The notes beneath the pieces were generated by a model, which did not search any database, was not told the origin of the DNA, and worked only from the letters and a program-made list of their open reading frames with translations. A stretch of 64,000 nucleotides of DNA from Azonexaceae bacterium s22 (lineage in GTDB: Bacteria > Pseudomonadota > Gammaproteobacteria > Burkholderiales > Rhodocyclaceae): contig WYCU01000003.1 in assembly GCA_016617495.1 (NCBI GenBank), positions 186,001 to 250,000 of the forward strand. Reading direction: 5' to 3'. Shown here piece by piece: positions 34,801-43,770 of the stretch (within the stretch, counting starts at the first letter, position 1; each line of letters starts with the position of its first letter). Both the position numbers and the translations under genes were made by a program.

Positions 34801-35733
34801 ATGGAATTTGCCGACCTGCTCCGAAACCTCCAGCGCGACGCCGTGCCGGTCGTTTTCATCAACGTCCTGCTGCAACAACTTGGTTTGCCGGTGCCCGCGG
34901 TGCCCACGTTGTTGCTGGCCGGGAGTATTGCGCTGAGCGGCAATCATCTGCTCCAGATGCTCGCCGCGGCGGTGCTTGCCTCGGTGATTGCCGATGCGCT
35001 CTGGTATTTCGCCGGCAAGCGTTTTGGCTACCGCGTGCTTTCGGGTCTCTGCCGGCTTTCGATCAATCCCGCGTCGTGCGTGACCCAGGCAGAAACCCGC
35101 TTCATCCGCTGGGGCCTGTCATCGCTGGTGGTTGCCAAGTTCATTCCGGGATTTTCCACGGTCGCCCCGCCAGTCGCCGGGGCGCTGCGCATGCGTCTGG
35201 GCGGCTTTCTGGTCGCGGCAGGCATAGGCGCAGCCCTGTGGGCCGGTCTGGCCCTGCTGGGCGGCTGGTGGATGCGCGAACGGGTAGGCACCGCCATCGT
35301 CCTCATGGAACAGAACGCCACCAGCGCGCTGCTGGTGGTCGCCATCGTCCTCGGCACCTGGCTGCTTTGGAAGCTCTGGCAGAAATACCGCTTCCAGCGC
35401 CTGGCCGAATTGCCGCACATCACGCTGCCGGAATTGCTGGCCGCACTGGAAAGCCCGTATCCGCCGCTGCTGCTCGATCTGCGTGGGCCGACGATGATCG
35501 CCGAAACCGGGCCGATCCATGGCAGCCGCCCGGTGGATCATGAAAACCTGCTGGAAGCCGTGGCCGATTTGCCGCGCAACCTCGCCTTGGTCACCCTCTG
35601 CGCCTGTCCGGAAGATGCCGGAGCCATCCAGGCGGCACAGCGTCTGCTCAAAGCGGGTTACCGCTCGGTGCGCCCGCTGCGCGGCGGTTATGAAGCCTGG
35701 CAGCAACATTTCACGCTCGAAGAATCCGCCTGA
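34801..35733 (+). CDS. DedA-family membrane protein fused to a rhodanese domain
   Basis: 310 residues. N-terminal DedA/SNARE-associated domain (about 10-175) with LGLPVPAVPTLLLAGSIA, the characteristic FIRWGLSSLVVAKFIPGFSTVAPPVAGALRM and several helices; a long membrane helix 182-200; then a C-terminal rhodanese-like domain (about 205-305) with PPLLLDLRGP and a candidate catalytic Cys in TLCACPEDAGA. DedA proteins are undecaprenyl-phosphate or lipid flippases; coupling to a rhodanese is uncommon and its purpose is unknown. Located between the two halves of the first metal-efflux region. Confidence 0.88.
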   Translation: MEFADLLRNLQRDAVPVVFINVLLQQLGLPVPAVPTLLLAGSIALSGNHLLQMLAAAVLASVIADALWYFAGKRFGYRVLSGLCRLSINPASCVTQAETRFIRWGLSSLVVAKFIPGFSTVAPPVAGALRMRLGGFLVAAGIGAALWAGLALLGGWWMRERVGTAIVLMEQNATSALLVVAIVLGTWLLWKLWQKYRFQRLAELPHITLPELLAALESPYPPLLLDLRGPTMIAETGPIHGSRPVDHENLLEAVADLPRNLALVTLCACPEDAGAIQAAQRLLKAGYRSVRPLRGGYEAWQQHFTLEESA

Positions 35734-35776
35734 TTTCGCCGCCGCCCGGACTGCCGCCGGCTGCTAGAATCGTTTC

Positions 35777-36433
35777 ATGCGCATCCTTCTCGTCGAAGAC
35801 GACCCCCAGCTTGGCGATGGCCTCGCCACGGGCCTGAAACAGGCCGGCATGACCGTGGATTGGGTCAGCGACGGTCCTTCGGCGGATCATGCCCTCGACG
35901 TCGAATGTTTCGACCTTGTCGTGCTCGATCTTGGCCTGCCGGGCATGGATGGCATGACCGTGCTGCAGCGCGCCCGCAGCCGGGGCAATGCCCTGCCCAT
36001 CCTGATCCTGACCGCACGCGATGCCACTGGCGACAAGGTGCTCGGCCTCGACGCGGGCGCCGACGATTATCTCGTCAAGCCCATCGACATCGATGAACTC
36101 GCCGCGCGCATCCGGGCGCTGGTCCGGCGCAGTGCCGGCCGCGCTGCACCGTTGCTCGTTCGCGGGCCGCTGGTACTCGACCCGGCGGCGCGTCGTGTCA
36201 CGGTGAGCGGTGACGACATCGAACTTTCCGGGCGCGAATTCGCGCTGCTTCAACTCTTGCTCGAAAACGCCGGCCGGGTGCTCACGCGCACCCAACTCGA
36301 ACAGTCCCTCTATGGCTGGCAAGGCGAACCCGACAGCAATGCCCTGGAAGTTCACGTCCACCACTTGCGCCGGAAATTGGGGGGCGATCTGATCCGCACG
36401 CTGCGCGGCGTGGGCTACAGCATTCCAAAATGA
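35777..36433 (+). CDS. OmpR-family response regulator, QseB-like
   Basis: 218 residues: receiver (acceptor Asp in LVVLDLGLPGMDG, Lys in DYLVKPIDIDEL) and winged-helix DNA-binding domain (RELSGREFALLQLLLENAG-type region, C-terminal HVHHLRRKLGG ... TLRGVGYSIPK). Sequence style is QseB/PmrA. Overlaps the kinase gene by 4 nt. Likely targets are unknown; the PmrA-like tandem box in front of RND operon 1 (28242) is the best candidate in the window. Confidence 0.92.
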   Translation: MRILLVEDDPQLGDGLATGLKQAGMTVDWVSDGPSADHALDVECFDLVVLDLGLPGMDGMTVLQRARSRGNALPILILTARDATGDKVLGLDAGADDYLVKPIDIDELAARIRALVRRSAGRAAPLLVRGPLVLDPAARRVTVSGDDIELSGREFALLQLLLENAGRVLTRTQLEQSLYGWQGEPDSNALEVHVHHLRRKLGGDLIRTLRGVGYSIPK

Positions 36434-37779
36434 CCGCCACACCGATTACCGTCTGGTTCTCCCTGCGCCGCCGCCTGCTGGCGCTGCTGCTCGGGGGGGT
36501 CGCCGCAGCTTGGGTGGTGACCATGGCCCTGAGCTATGCCGACGCCCACCACGAAGTCGATCAACTTTTCGATGCCCAGCTCGCCCAGGTCGGCCAGACG
36601 CTGCTGGCGCTGGCGGGCGTTGAGGGGGCTACCGCGCCTGACAGCAGCGGCGCACTGGCTCACAAATACCAGCGCCATCTGCGCTTCCAGATCTGGCACG
36701 CCGACGGCCGTCTGCTGATGCGCTCCGCCAATGCGCCGGAGACCCCGCTGACGACTGTCGACGGATTTTCCGAAGTGCAGGACGATCATGGCCACTGGCG
36801 CTATTTCCGCCAATGGAACGCCAGCCGTTCGCTGCAGGTGCAAGTGGCAGAGGATCATTACATCCGCGACGACCTCATCGAGCACATTGCCTGGCGCCTC
36901 CTGTTGCCGGCCCTGTTCGGCCTGCCGCTGATCGGCTTCTGGGTCTGGCTGGCCACGCGTCAGGGCCTCTCGCCGCTCAACGACATCGCCCGCCAGATTG
37001 CCGCCCGCGCACCGCAACAGCTTCAGCCGGTCACCCCGCCCAAAGCGCCCGAGGAAATCCGCGCCCTGCTCGATGCGCTGAATGCACTGTTCGACCGTGT
37101 TGCGGTAGCGATGCACAGCGAGCGACGCTTTACCGCCGATGCGGCGCACGAACTGCGCACGCCGCTTGCTGCGTTGCAGGCGCAACTGCAAGTCGCACAA
37201 CGGGCCCAGGAACCGGCCGAACGGGAACGTGCCCTCGCCCAGCTGCAGTTGGGCTTGAGCCGGGCCGGACACCTCGTCGACCAGATGTTGCTGCTCGCCC
37301 GACTGGACCCGGAATCCGGACTGCCCGACCCGCAGCTGGTCGATCTTGCCGAACTTGCCGAGCGGGTCTGCGCCGATTTTGGCGCGCTGATCCTGGAACG
37401 CAATCCCGATTTCGAGCTGGAGACCGCGCCGGGCTGCATCGTGACCGGGCAAGCCGAATGGTTGCAGGTGCTGATCCGTAACCTGCTGGACAACGCAATT
37501 CACCATGGCCGCCCTCAGGGGCGCATCCGGATGCGTGTCGCCCCAACCGACAGCGGCATCGTTTTGGCCGTTTGCGACGATGGGCCCGGCATTCCACCAA
37601 CGCAGCGCGAAGCGGCCTTGCGTCGCTTTCACCGGCTTGCGCCGGGCAAAGGCAAAGGGAGCGGGCTGGGCCTCGCCATTGTCGCCCGCATCGCGGAATT
37701 GCACGGAGCGCTTCTGACGCTGGACGACGGCGACCATGGTCAGGGGCTTTGCGCCCGAGTCACCTGGCCGACCGCCTGA
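36430..37779 (+). CDS. Sensor histidine kinase, QseC-like
   Basis: 449 residues: TM1 about 16-36, a 130-residue periplasmic sensor (VDQLFDAQLAQVGQTLLALAG ... HGHWRYFRQW), TM2 about 160-180, HAMP, HisKA with FTADAAHELRTPLAALQAQ, and HATPase with LLDNAIHHG, DDGPGIP and GSGLGLAI. The periplasmic domain has the same small 2-lobe pattern as QseC. Its ATG overlaps the response regulator stop. The stop is 23 bp upstream of a sigma-54 promoter for a small ORF. Confidence 0.92.
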   Translation: MTATPITVWFSLRRRLLALLLGGVAAAWVVTMALSYADAHHEVDQLFDAQLAQVGQTLLALAGVEGATAPDSSGALAHKYQRHLRFQIWHADGRLLMRSANAPETPLTTVDGFSEVQDDHGHWRYFRQWNASRSLQVQVAEDHYIRDDLIEHIAWRLLLPALFGLPLIGFWVWLATRQGLSPLNDIARQIAARAPQQLQPVTPPKAPEEIRALLDALNALFDRVAVAMHSERRFTADAAHELRTPLAALQAQLQVAQRAQEPAERERALAQLQLGLSRAGHLVDQMLLLARLDPESGLPDPQLVDLAELAERVCADFGALILERNPDFELETAPGCIVTGQAEWLQVLIRNLLDNAIHHGRPQGRIRMRVAPTDSGIVLAVCDDGPGIPPTQREAALRRFHRLAPGKGKGSGLGLAIVARIAELHGALLTLDDGDHGQGLCARVTWPTA

Positions 37780-37802
37780 TTACCGGCCTGCAATGAAAAT
37801 AC

Positions 37803-37818
37803 TGGCACGACCCCTGCT
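37803..37818 (+). promoter_or_regulatory. Strong sigma-54 promoter match upstream of a 38-codon ORF
   Basis: TGGCAC-GACCC-CTGCT, a perfect -24 box and a CTGC -12 box with the invariant GG/GC spacing. Predicted start of transcription near 37830, 9 bp before a good AGGAG ribosome site. No TGTC-N10-GACA palindrome lies upstream, so another enhancer-binding protein would be needed. Confidence 0.75.
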
Positions 37819-37851
37819 TGTGCACTGCAGCACAATTCAGGAGCCATCATC

Positions 37852-37968
37852 ATGGAACTCGGGCTGACCGAGCTTGTTCTCGGCGTAACGGCAGCTTCTT
37901 TCCTGCCCCCGGTCTTACTCGCCACCGCCCAAAAGGTATGGCGCACCAAATTCGTTCGCAAGGACTGA
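37852..37968 (+). CDS. Small membrane-like protein, 38 residues, sigma-54 driven
   Basis: Not covered by usual gene length limits but well supported: AGGAG at 37839-37843, 8 nt before the ATG; a sigma-54 promoter match at 37803; and a 13-bp hairpin right at its stop. It reads MELGLTELVLGVTAASFLPP then VLLATAQKVWRTKFVRKD: one hydrophobic helix (about 4-24) with a strongly basic C-terminal tail (KVWRTKFVRK), the pattern of a small inner-membrane protein with its tail in the cytoplasm. I do not recognise a family. Confidence 0.7.
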   Translation: MELGLTELVLGVTAASFLPPVLLATAQKVWRTKFVRKD

Positions 37969-37998
37969 GACTTCGGCACCGTGCCGGTGCCGAAGTCT
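37968..37998 (+). terminator. Strong hairpin at the end of the 38-codon ORF
   Basis: Perfect 13-bp stem AGACTTCGGCACC / GGTGCCGAAGTCT with 5-nt loop, starting on the last base of the stop codon. No T-run follows, so termination would need another factor, or the hairpin protects the short mRNA end. Confidence 0.6.
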
Positions 37999-38022
37999 CG
38001 CCGCGAGAACGGGGAGCGCGGA

Positions 38023-38916
38023 TTATTCAGCGACCGGCGGAGTCGCTGCGGCAAGCGCAGCAGCACGGGCTACGCGCAATGCCGGGGTTTCAAGGCTGAT
38101 CCGTCCCAGCACGCCGCTGCGATAGTCGGTCAGCAGGATGCCGGAGGCGCGCTCCAGATCCAGTTCCCCGCCCCGGCCGCGGATCAGGCAACCGCGCTTG
38201 CGGGCAATGGCCTCGATGGCACCGACGGCATCGCAACCCGCCGCGGGAAAACCATAGCGCGCCGTCAGCAGCGCGGGATAGTGCTCCAGCAGGTAGCCCG
38301 CCAGAAACGTCGCCACTTCAATGTCGATATACGCATTGACACCCACCGCATGGCTGGCGGCCAGCATGAGGCCGTCCAGCGGGTGTTCGATCTTGGGCCA
38401 GAGCATGCCCGGCGTATCGTAGATGGTCAGCCGCGGGCTGATGTCGATGCGTTGCTGGCTCTTGGTCACCGCCGGCTGATCGCCCACCGCAGCCACCTTC
38501 TTTTTCACCAGCGCATTCATCAAGGTCGATTTACCGACGTTGGGAATTCCCATGATCATCAAACGCAAGGGTTTGACGGCATCGTTGCGATGCGGTGCCA
38601 ATTGCTGGGCCAGGGAGGGAATGCGCGCGACGTCACCGGCCTTCTTGCAGCTGATGGCCACCGCCTTGACGCCCGGTTGCTCGGCAAAATGGGCCAGCCA
38701 GGCCTTTGTGGCCTCCGGATCGGCCATGTCGGCCTTGTTCAGCAGTTTCAGGCAGGGACGCTGACGGAAAGCGCGCAATTCGTGGATCATGGGATTGCTG
38801 GAGGCCACCGGCAGGCGGGCATCGAGCACTTCGACGACGACATCCGCTGCGGCCAGCGTTTCGGCGGCCTTCTTGCGGGCAGAGGTCATGTGACCGGGGA
38901 ACCATTGAATGGACAT
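38023..38916 (-). CDS. ylqF: Ribosome biogenesis GTPase YlqF/RbgA
   Basis: 297 residues from MSIQWFPGHMTSARKKA at 38916. Circularly permuted GTPase: G4 LLNKADMAD near residue 60, then G1 GIPNVGKSTLMNALV near 130 and G3 DTPGMLWPK near 175, the order diagnostic for the YlqF/YawG family. The C-terminal RNA-binding region follows. In Bacillus it is needed for late 50S assembly. The ORF track of upstream residues (to 38949) lacks a ribosome site and is excluded. Single gene. Confidence 0.93.
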   Translation of the reverse strand: MSIQWFPGHMTSARKKAAETLAAADVVVEVLDARLPVASSNPMIHELRAFRQRPCLKLLNKADMADPEATKAWLAHFAEQPGVKAVAISCKKAGDVARIPSLAQQLAPHRNDAVKPLRLMIMGIPNVGKSTLMNALVKKKVAAVGDQPAVTKSQQRIDISPRLTIYDTPGMLWPKIEHPLDGLMLAASHAVGVNAYIDIEVATFLAGYLLEHYPALLTARYGFPAAGCDAVGAIEAIARKRGCLIRGRGGELDLERASGILLTDYRSGVLGRISLETPALRVARAAALAAATPPVAE

Positions 38917-39083
38917 GGGTAGTGCGTCGTCGTGGCAAAGGGTGAGCATTATCCCAAATCCGCGTTGCCCTTGCCGGCAAACATTTGCTTACAAAGCTTA
39001 ACAGCTTCCGGGAAAGGGGATGGCTATGCTTGCGTCAACTCGATGCGCCAAGGTGTGGCGCGGGAAATTTCAGGAGTAAAGAC

Positions 39084-39395
39084 ATGCAATCCCTCCACAA
39101 ACTGCTTGCCGTTGCAATCGCCGGTCTGAGTCTCAGCCTCGCGGCCGGTGGCGCGTTGGCCGACGGCCATGGTCACGGCCATCGCCATCATGACCACGGC
39201 TGGAAGCACAAACACCATCACGGCTACGTTTATGGCGCCCCGGTGGTTTATGGCCCACGCTACTATGCGCCGGCACCGGTCTATTACGCCCCGCCGCCCC
39301 CGCCGGTCGTCTATCCGGCCCCGGTGTATTACGCCCCGCGTCCGGCCCCGGGGATCACGATCGGCGTTTCGCCGATCACGATTCCGTTCAACTGA
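39084..39395 (+). CDS. Secreted His-rich, Pro/Tyr-rich small protein
   Basis: 103 residues. CAGGAG ribosome site; signal peptide MQSLHKLLAVAIAGLSLSLA to about residue 26 (ALA). The mature part is low complexity: GHGHGHRHHDHGWKHKHHHG, then repeats of APVYYAPPPPP, ending in PGITIGVSPITIPFN. The His run suggests metal binding; the YYAP repeats resemble small envelope proteins found in many betaproteobacteria. Function unknown. Convergent with prfC, 3 bp apart. Confidence 0.8.
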   Translation: MQSLHKLLAVAIAGLSLSLAAGGALADGHGHGHRHHDHGWKHKHHHGYVYGAPVVYGPRYYAPAPVYYAPPPPPVVYPAPVYYAPRPAPGITIGVSPITIPFN

Positions 39396-39398
39396 GCT

Positions 39399-40985
39399 TC
39401 AGGCAACCTCGCGCGCTTCGAGGAAGCGCAGGTTCGGATATTTTTCCTGAACCATGTTGAGGTAAACATTGTTGGGGGCGAGATAGACAGGATCGTCCGC
39501 CCCATCCAGCGCGACGTTGGCGCTGTAACGGTCGGAAAGCTGACGCAACTCGCCGGCATCGCCGACGATCCAGCGCGCCGTGGCGCAGTTGTAGTGCTCG
39601 AAGATCACCTGAACGCCGTATTCGTGTTCCAGACGGTGGGCGACGACGTCGAACTGTAGCGCGCCGACCGCGCCGAGAATCATGTCCGAACCTGAAACCG
39701 GGCGGAACAATTGCGTGGCCCCTTCTTCAGCCAATTGCTGAAGTCCTTTTTGCAACTGCTTGATTTTCAGTGGGTTGGCAATCCGCGCCAAGCGGAACAT
39801 TTCCGGCGCGAAGGAAGGGATGCCAGTAAAGCGCAAATCCTCGCCTTCGGTGAAGGTTTCGCCGAGGCGAATCGTGCCGTGATTGGGAATGCCGATGATG
39901 TCGCCCGACCAGGCTTCGTCAGCCGTCGAGCGGTCACGCGCCATGAAGGTGATGGCGTTGTTGATCGACAGCGTTTTGCCGGTAGCCACCTGCTTGACCT
40001 TCATGCCGCGGTCGAAACGGCCGGAGCAGACACGCAGGAAGGCAATTCGGTCGCGATGTTTGGGGTCCATGTTGGCCTGGATCTTGAACACGAAACCGGA
40101 AAACTTGGCCTCATTCGGCGCCACTTCCCGCGATTCCCCCTTGGCCAGCGCCGGGCGCGCCTTGGGTGCCGGAGAAAGTTCGACCACGGCATCGAGCAGG
40201 CTCTGCACACCGAAATTGTTAACCGCGGAACCGAAGAACACGGGCGTTTGCTTGCCACCGAGGTATTCGGCAGCATCGAAGGGATGCGAAGCGCCGCGTA
40301 CCAGCTCGATGTCGTTGCGCAATTCGTCGGCCTGAGCCCCGATCAATTCGTCGAGGCGCGGGTTATCCAACCCCTGGATGATCTCGGCAGTGCCCTTTTC
40401 CGCTTGCGGATCGAAGAAGGCGATGGTGTCGTCGTAGAGGTGATAAACCCCACGGAAACGCTTGCCCATGCCGATGGGCCAGGTGATCGGCGCACACTGC
40501 ATACCGAGCACGGACTCGATTTCGTCCAGCAGATCGATGGGCTCCTTGCCTTCGCGGTCGAGCTTGTTGATGAAGGTGAGGATCGGCGTGTCGCGCATGC
40601 GGCAGACGTTAAGCAGCTTGATGGTCTGCGCTTCAACCCCGTTCACCGAGTCGATGACCATCACCGCCGAATCCACGGCGGTCAGCGTGCGGTAGGTATC
40701 TTCCGAAAAATCTTCGTGGCCCGGCGTGTCGAGCAGGTTGATCATGCATTCGCGGTAAGGGAACTGCATGACCGAGGAAGTCACCGAAATACCGCGCTGC
40801 TTTTCCAGCTCCATCCAGTCCGAGGTGGCGTGGCGACTGGCCTTGCGCGCGCGCACTTCGCCCGCCACCTGAATGGCGCCGCCGAACCACAGCAGTTTTT
40901 CGGTCAGCGTGGTTTTACCGGCATCGGGGTGGGAAATGATGGCAAAAGTGCGGCGGCGGGAAATTTCTTGGTCAAGAGCGGACAC
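39399..40985 (-). CDS. prfC: Peptide chain release factor 3 (RF3)
   Basis: 528 residues, the standard RF3 length. GTPase domain with P-loop [15 protein letters not shown], switch [16 protein letters not shown] and NKLDREG (G4), then domains II and III with [10 protein letters not shown] and ...[21 protein letters not shown]3 releases RF1/RF2 from the ribosome after hydrolysis. Full length with all motifs intact. The start ATG is followed directly by [20 protein letters not shown]. Single gene. Confidence 0.97.
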   Translation of the reverse strand: MSALDQEISRRRTFAIISHPDAGKTTLTEKLLWFGGAIQVAGEVRARKASRHATSDWMELEKQRGISVTSSVMQFPYRECMINLLDTPGHEDFSEDTYRTLTAVDSAVMVIDSVNGVEAQTIKLLNVCRMRDTPILTFINKLDREGKEPIDLLDEIESVLGMQCAPITWPIGMGKRFRGVYHLYDDTIAFFDPQAEKGTAEIIQGLDNPRLDELIGAQADELRNDIELVRGASHPFDAAEYLGGKQTPVFFGSAVNNFGVQSLLDAVVELSPAPKARPALAKGESREVAPNEAKFSGFVFKIQANMDPKHRDRIAFLRVCSGRFDRGMKVKQVATGKTLSINNAITFMARDRSTADEAWSGDIIGIPNHGTIRLGETFTEGEDLRFTGIPSFAPEMFRLARIANPLKIKQLQKGLQQLAEEGATQLFRPVSGSDMILGAVGALQFDVVAHRLEHEYGVQVIFEHYNCATARWIVGDAGELRQLSDRYSANVALDGADDPVYLAPNNVYLNMVQEKYPNLRFLEAREVA

Positions 40986-41031
40986 GGCAATCAGGCAGAA
41001 GCGGAAAGTCCGCGATTATACCGTTGCCAGC

Positions 41032-41781
41032 TCAAGCCACCGGCAGGAGCTGCCGATAAAGTGCCCGACTGGCGAAAGCCAGCCAAGGCAAGGTCAGCGG
41101 CAGGAGCGGAAGTATCAGAATACTGGCAATTGTCGCGGTCGACAGCAAAAAAGCCCACAAAATGGCCACCGGAAAGTTGGCCAGCACGATACGCACACTG
41201 ACGCTGACCGCCTGGACCAGTCCGGCGCGGCGCTCACAAAGCAAGGGCACGGAAAATGCCGAAATCGCATAGAGCAGCAAGGCCACGATGGCTCCCGAGA
41301 CGCCCGACCAGATCAGGAAACGCCACACCCCGTTCTGAGCCGGGAGAAACTCGCTTAACCAGACCGGTGCAGCCCCCACCATATAGGCATAGAGCACTGC
41401 CGCATCGGTCAGAAAAATCATGAACAACAGTGCGCAAACCATGGCCAATGCCCAAAGCGCCGGGGCAGCGCGACAAAATCCGGCCAGAATGTCGCCCGGC
41501 CCGGGACGACGGCCCTGTTCCACCGCCGCGGCAATGCCGAAAAAGCCGGCCAGGATAACCGGCCCGACGAGCATGAACCCGCCCGCTGCCGCAAACACGA
41601 AGGGCGTCCAGCCCAGGGCCAGCAAACCACCCACGATGGCCAGACCAAGCATCGCAAACACCAAGGCATAAGGCACGCTGGCGCCGTGGGCGCGGCCGGC
41701 AATGGACCAACCCTGACGAAGCGCCTCGGAAAGTGCGGGCACGCTCAAGCGGTTGATATTCTGAAGGGGCGGTATGGACAT
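41032..41781 (-). CDS. DUF2189 integral membrane protein
   Basis: 249 residues from MSIPPLQNINRLSVPALSEA at 41781; an 82-residue upstream extension runs antisense into the divergent gene region and is rejected. Six predicted membrane helices. Start pattern RLSVPALSEALRQGWSIAGR and GPVILAGFFGIAAAVEQGRRPGPGDIL are typical of the DUF2189 family of unknown function. Near its C-terminus one helix contains LLSTATIAS, encoded by an antisense copy of the interspersed motif. Confidence 0.88.
   Translation of the reverse strand: MSIPPLQNINRLSVPALSEALRQGWSIAGRAHGASVPYALVFAMLGLAIVGGLLALGWTPFVFAAAGGFMLVGPVILAGFFGIAAAVEQGRRPGPGDILAGFCRAAPALWALAMVCALLFMIFLTDAAVLYAYMVGAAPVWLSEFLPAQNGVWRFLIWSGVSGAIVALLLYAISAFSVPLLCERRAGLVQAVSVSVRIVLANFPVAILWAFLLSTATIASILILPLLPLTLPWLAFASRALYRQLLPVA
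41129..41167 (+). repeat. Interspersed core/A-tract motif, copy 7 (antisense in DUF2189 gene)
   Basis: Core ATTGTCGCGGTCGAC at 41129-41143, then AGCAAAAAAGCCCACAAAATG. The second tract is weaker. On the coding (minus) strand the core reads STATIA inside a membrane helix. Confidence 0.82.
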
Positions 41782-41979
41782 GGGTTCGGTCAGCAATCGG
41801 GCAAGGGTTGGCGTGGCACGAAGTTTCAGGACGAAATTCGCGAGGGTGTGACAGGCTAAACAAGGCCACAACGCCTGGCGACGACATGAATCAAAATCTG
41901 ACGGCATATGCCAACAAATTAACGATTCCGTGAAATCCACACTACTCGCCGCGCAATCTGCGGTGCTACCCTCCGCGCC

Positions 41980-43737
41980 ATGCTCAAGCCATCCATAGCC
42001 ATTACGCATACGCACGCCCTGTGGCACGCCAGTTTTTCGGCGCGCTGGCTGGTGTTTGTCGTGATGTGGCTGGCCCTGTGCCTCCCCCTCTCAAGCCGGG
42101 CGGCCGTTCTGGAATATATACCGCCAGACCCGCTGGGCCGCTGGATGGATCTCCTGATCGAGCAAGGACAGCCGCTCACCATTAACGATGCGATCAGTCG
42201 GCAGCGCGAGGGACTGTTTGCCCGCAACCGCGAGGCGGTGCCCAAATTCGGCATCGGCGCCAAGCCGGTCTGGCTTTACATGACGGCAGACAACACGGGT
42301 GCCCTTGCCGCGGAGCGTTACCTGCAGCTGGAAATCTCCTGGCTGGACCGTATCGATGTCTACGTCGTGCATCAGGGGGAAGTCCTGAAGCATCGCATCT
42401 GGGGCGATGCGGTACGCGGCGCACCACCGCCTTTGGTCGGACTGGGCTATGTTTTCGAGCTTTCGCTACCGCCCGGCGAGAGTGAAATTTTCGTGCGCGT
42501 CGAGACCCCGGACCCGATGCTGCTGCCGGTTCGTCTGCTGGATGCGACGCAACTTGGCGCGCTTCAGCGCCAATATGACTATGGCTACGGATTGCTTTAC
42601 GGCTTCCTGCTGGCGCTTATCGCCTACAACGCCATGCTCTACGTCGGGCTCAAGGAACGCAGCTACCTGGACTATGTCCTCTATGTCGGCGCATTTGCCC
42701 TCCTCAACCTGAGCTACACCGGACACGGGTTTGCCTGGATCTGGCCAGGGAATACCACCTTGCAGCAATATGCCATTCCGCTGTTCATGGTGGTCATCGG
42801 TTGCCTGGGATTACGCTTTGCCGATGGATTCCTTAATCTGAAGGACCATGCCCCGAATTTTCATCTCTTCGTCCGCTGGCTTTCGATTTGCGGGCTGCTC
42901 GGCATTACCCTGACGATTGCCGGTCAACAGCAAAGTGTCGCGGTCTACCTCGCCTTCCTTTTCGTACTGCTGTTCTCGGCGGTCATGGTGATTCTTGGCG
43001 TGATCGCGATACGCCATGGGCAGATTTTCGCCTATTACTTTCTCGCCGCGGCGCTGAGCGCCATGTTCGGCAATACGGTCACCGCGCTGGCCGTCTGGAT
43101 CGGGCTGCCCTATTCCCCCATCGCCTTCCACGCGGCCGGCTGGGGCGTGGTGATCGAAGGCATCCTCCTCGCTTTGGCACTGGCCTACCGTATGCGCCAG
43201 TATCAGCGGGCGCAGAATCGCGCCGAGCACCTGGCCCGGACCGATCAGCTCACCGGATTGCTCAATCGCCGCGCTTTCCTCGAACACGCCATGCCGATCT
43301 GGAACTCGTCGCGGCGCAATGACCGGCCGTTGTCGGTGATGATGGTCGATATCGACCATTTCAAGAAAATCAACGACACCCATGGCCACGCCATGGGGGA
43401 CCGTGCCTTGCAATCGGTTTCCACGGTACTCATGGAAATCTGCCGCAACAGCGACATCATCGCCCGCTGGGGTGGCGAAGAATTCGTCATCTTGCTGCCA
43501 GAAACCAACGGCGATCAGGCCACCCAACTCGGTGAGCGCCTGCGTGCCAAAATCGCTGCGCTCCGACTCGGCACCTTGCGTAGCCCGATCCGCCTCTCGG
43601 CCAGCTTCGGTATTGCCGACCGCACCCGTCACGAAAGTCTGGAACAACTGATCAACGAAGCGGACGAGTGGCTTTACCGGGCCAAGCAAAGCGGCCGCAA
43701 CCGCGTGGCCGGCAATTCGCTGATGCCTTCGCGCTAA
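41980..43737 (+). CDS. 7TM-DISM diguanylate cyclase
   Basis: 585 residues. Signal/TM start (about 20-42), a periplasmic 7TMR-DISMED2 sensor (about 45-195, with KPVWLYMTADNTG and FVRVETP), seven membrane helices (about 200-400, LLYGFLLALIAYNAMLYVGL ...), and a GGDEF domain (about 415-575) with DQLTGLLNRRAF, DIDHFKKINDTHGH and the active site RWGGEEFVILLPE. The I-site RxxD (RNSD) is present five residues before GGEEF. Produces c-di-GMP in response to an unknown extracytoplasmic signal, possibly a carbohydrate. Confidence 0.93.
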   Translation: MLKPSIAITHTHALWHASFSARWLVFVVMWLALCLPLSSRAAVLEYIPPDPLGRWMDLLIEQGQPLTINDAISRQREGLFARNREAVPKFGIGAKPVWLYMTADNTGALAAERYLQLEISWLDRIDVYVVHQGEVLKHRIWGDAVRGAPPPLVGLGYVFELSLPPGESEIFVRVETPDPMLLPVRLLDATQLGALQRQYDYGYGLLYGFLLALIAYNAMLYVGLKERSYLDYVLYVGAFALLNLSYTGHGFAWIWPGNTTLQQYAIPLFMVVIGCLGLRFADGFLNLKDHAPNFHLFVRWLSICGLLGITLTIAGQQQSVAVYLAFLFVLLFSAVMVILGVIAIRHGQIFAYYFLAAALSAMFGNTVTALAVWIGLPYSPIAFHAAGWGVVIEGILLALALAYRMRQYQRAQNRAEHLARTDQLTGLLNRRAFLEHAMPIWNSSRRNDRPLSVMMVDIDHFKKINDTHGHAMGDRALQSVSTVLMEICRNSDIIARWGGEEFVILLPETNGDQATQLGERLRAKIAALRLGTLRSPIRLSASFGIADRTRHESLEQLINEADEWLYRAKQSGRNRVAGNSLMPSR

Positions 43738-43770
43738 CGCCCGACGAAAACCCCGGTCGGCATACCCGGG

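Noticed and set aside
38975-38993. Possible sigma-54 promoter (CGGCAAACATTTGCTT) before the His-rich gene
   Set aside because: GG-to-GC spacing is one base short, and this spacing is normally invariant.
42941-42975. Possible extra copy of the interspersed motif (GTGTCGCGGTCTACC)
   Set aside because: Core has two or more mismatches and no A-tracts follow; it encodes SVAVYLAF of the 7TM cyclase.
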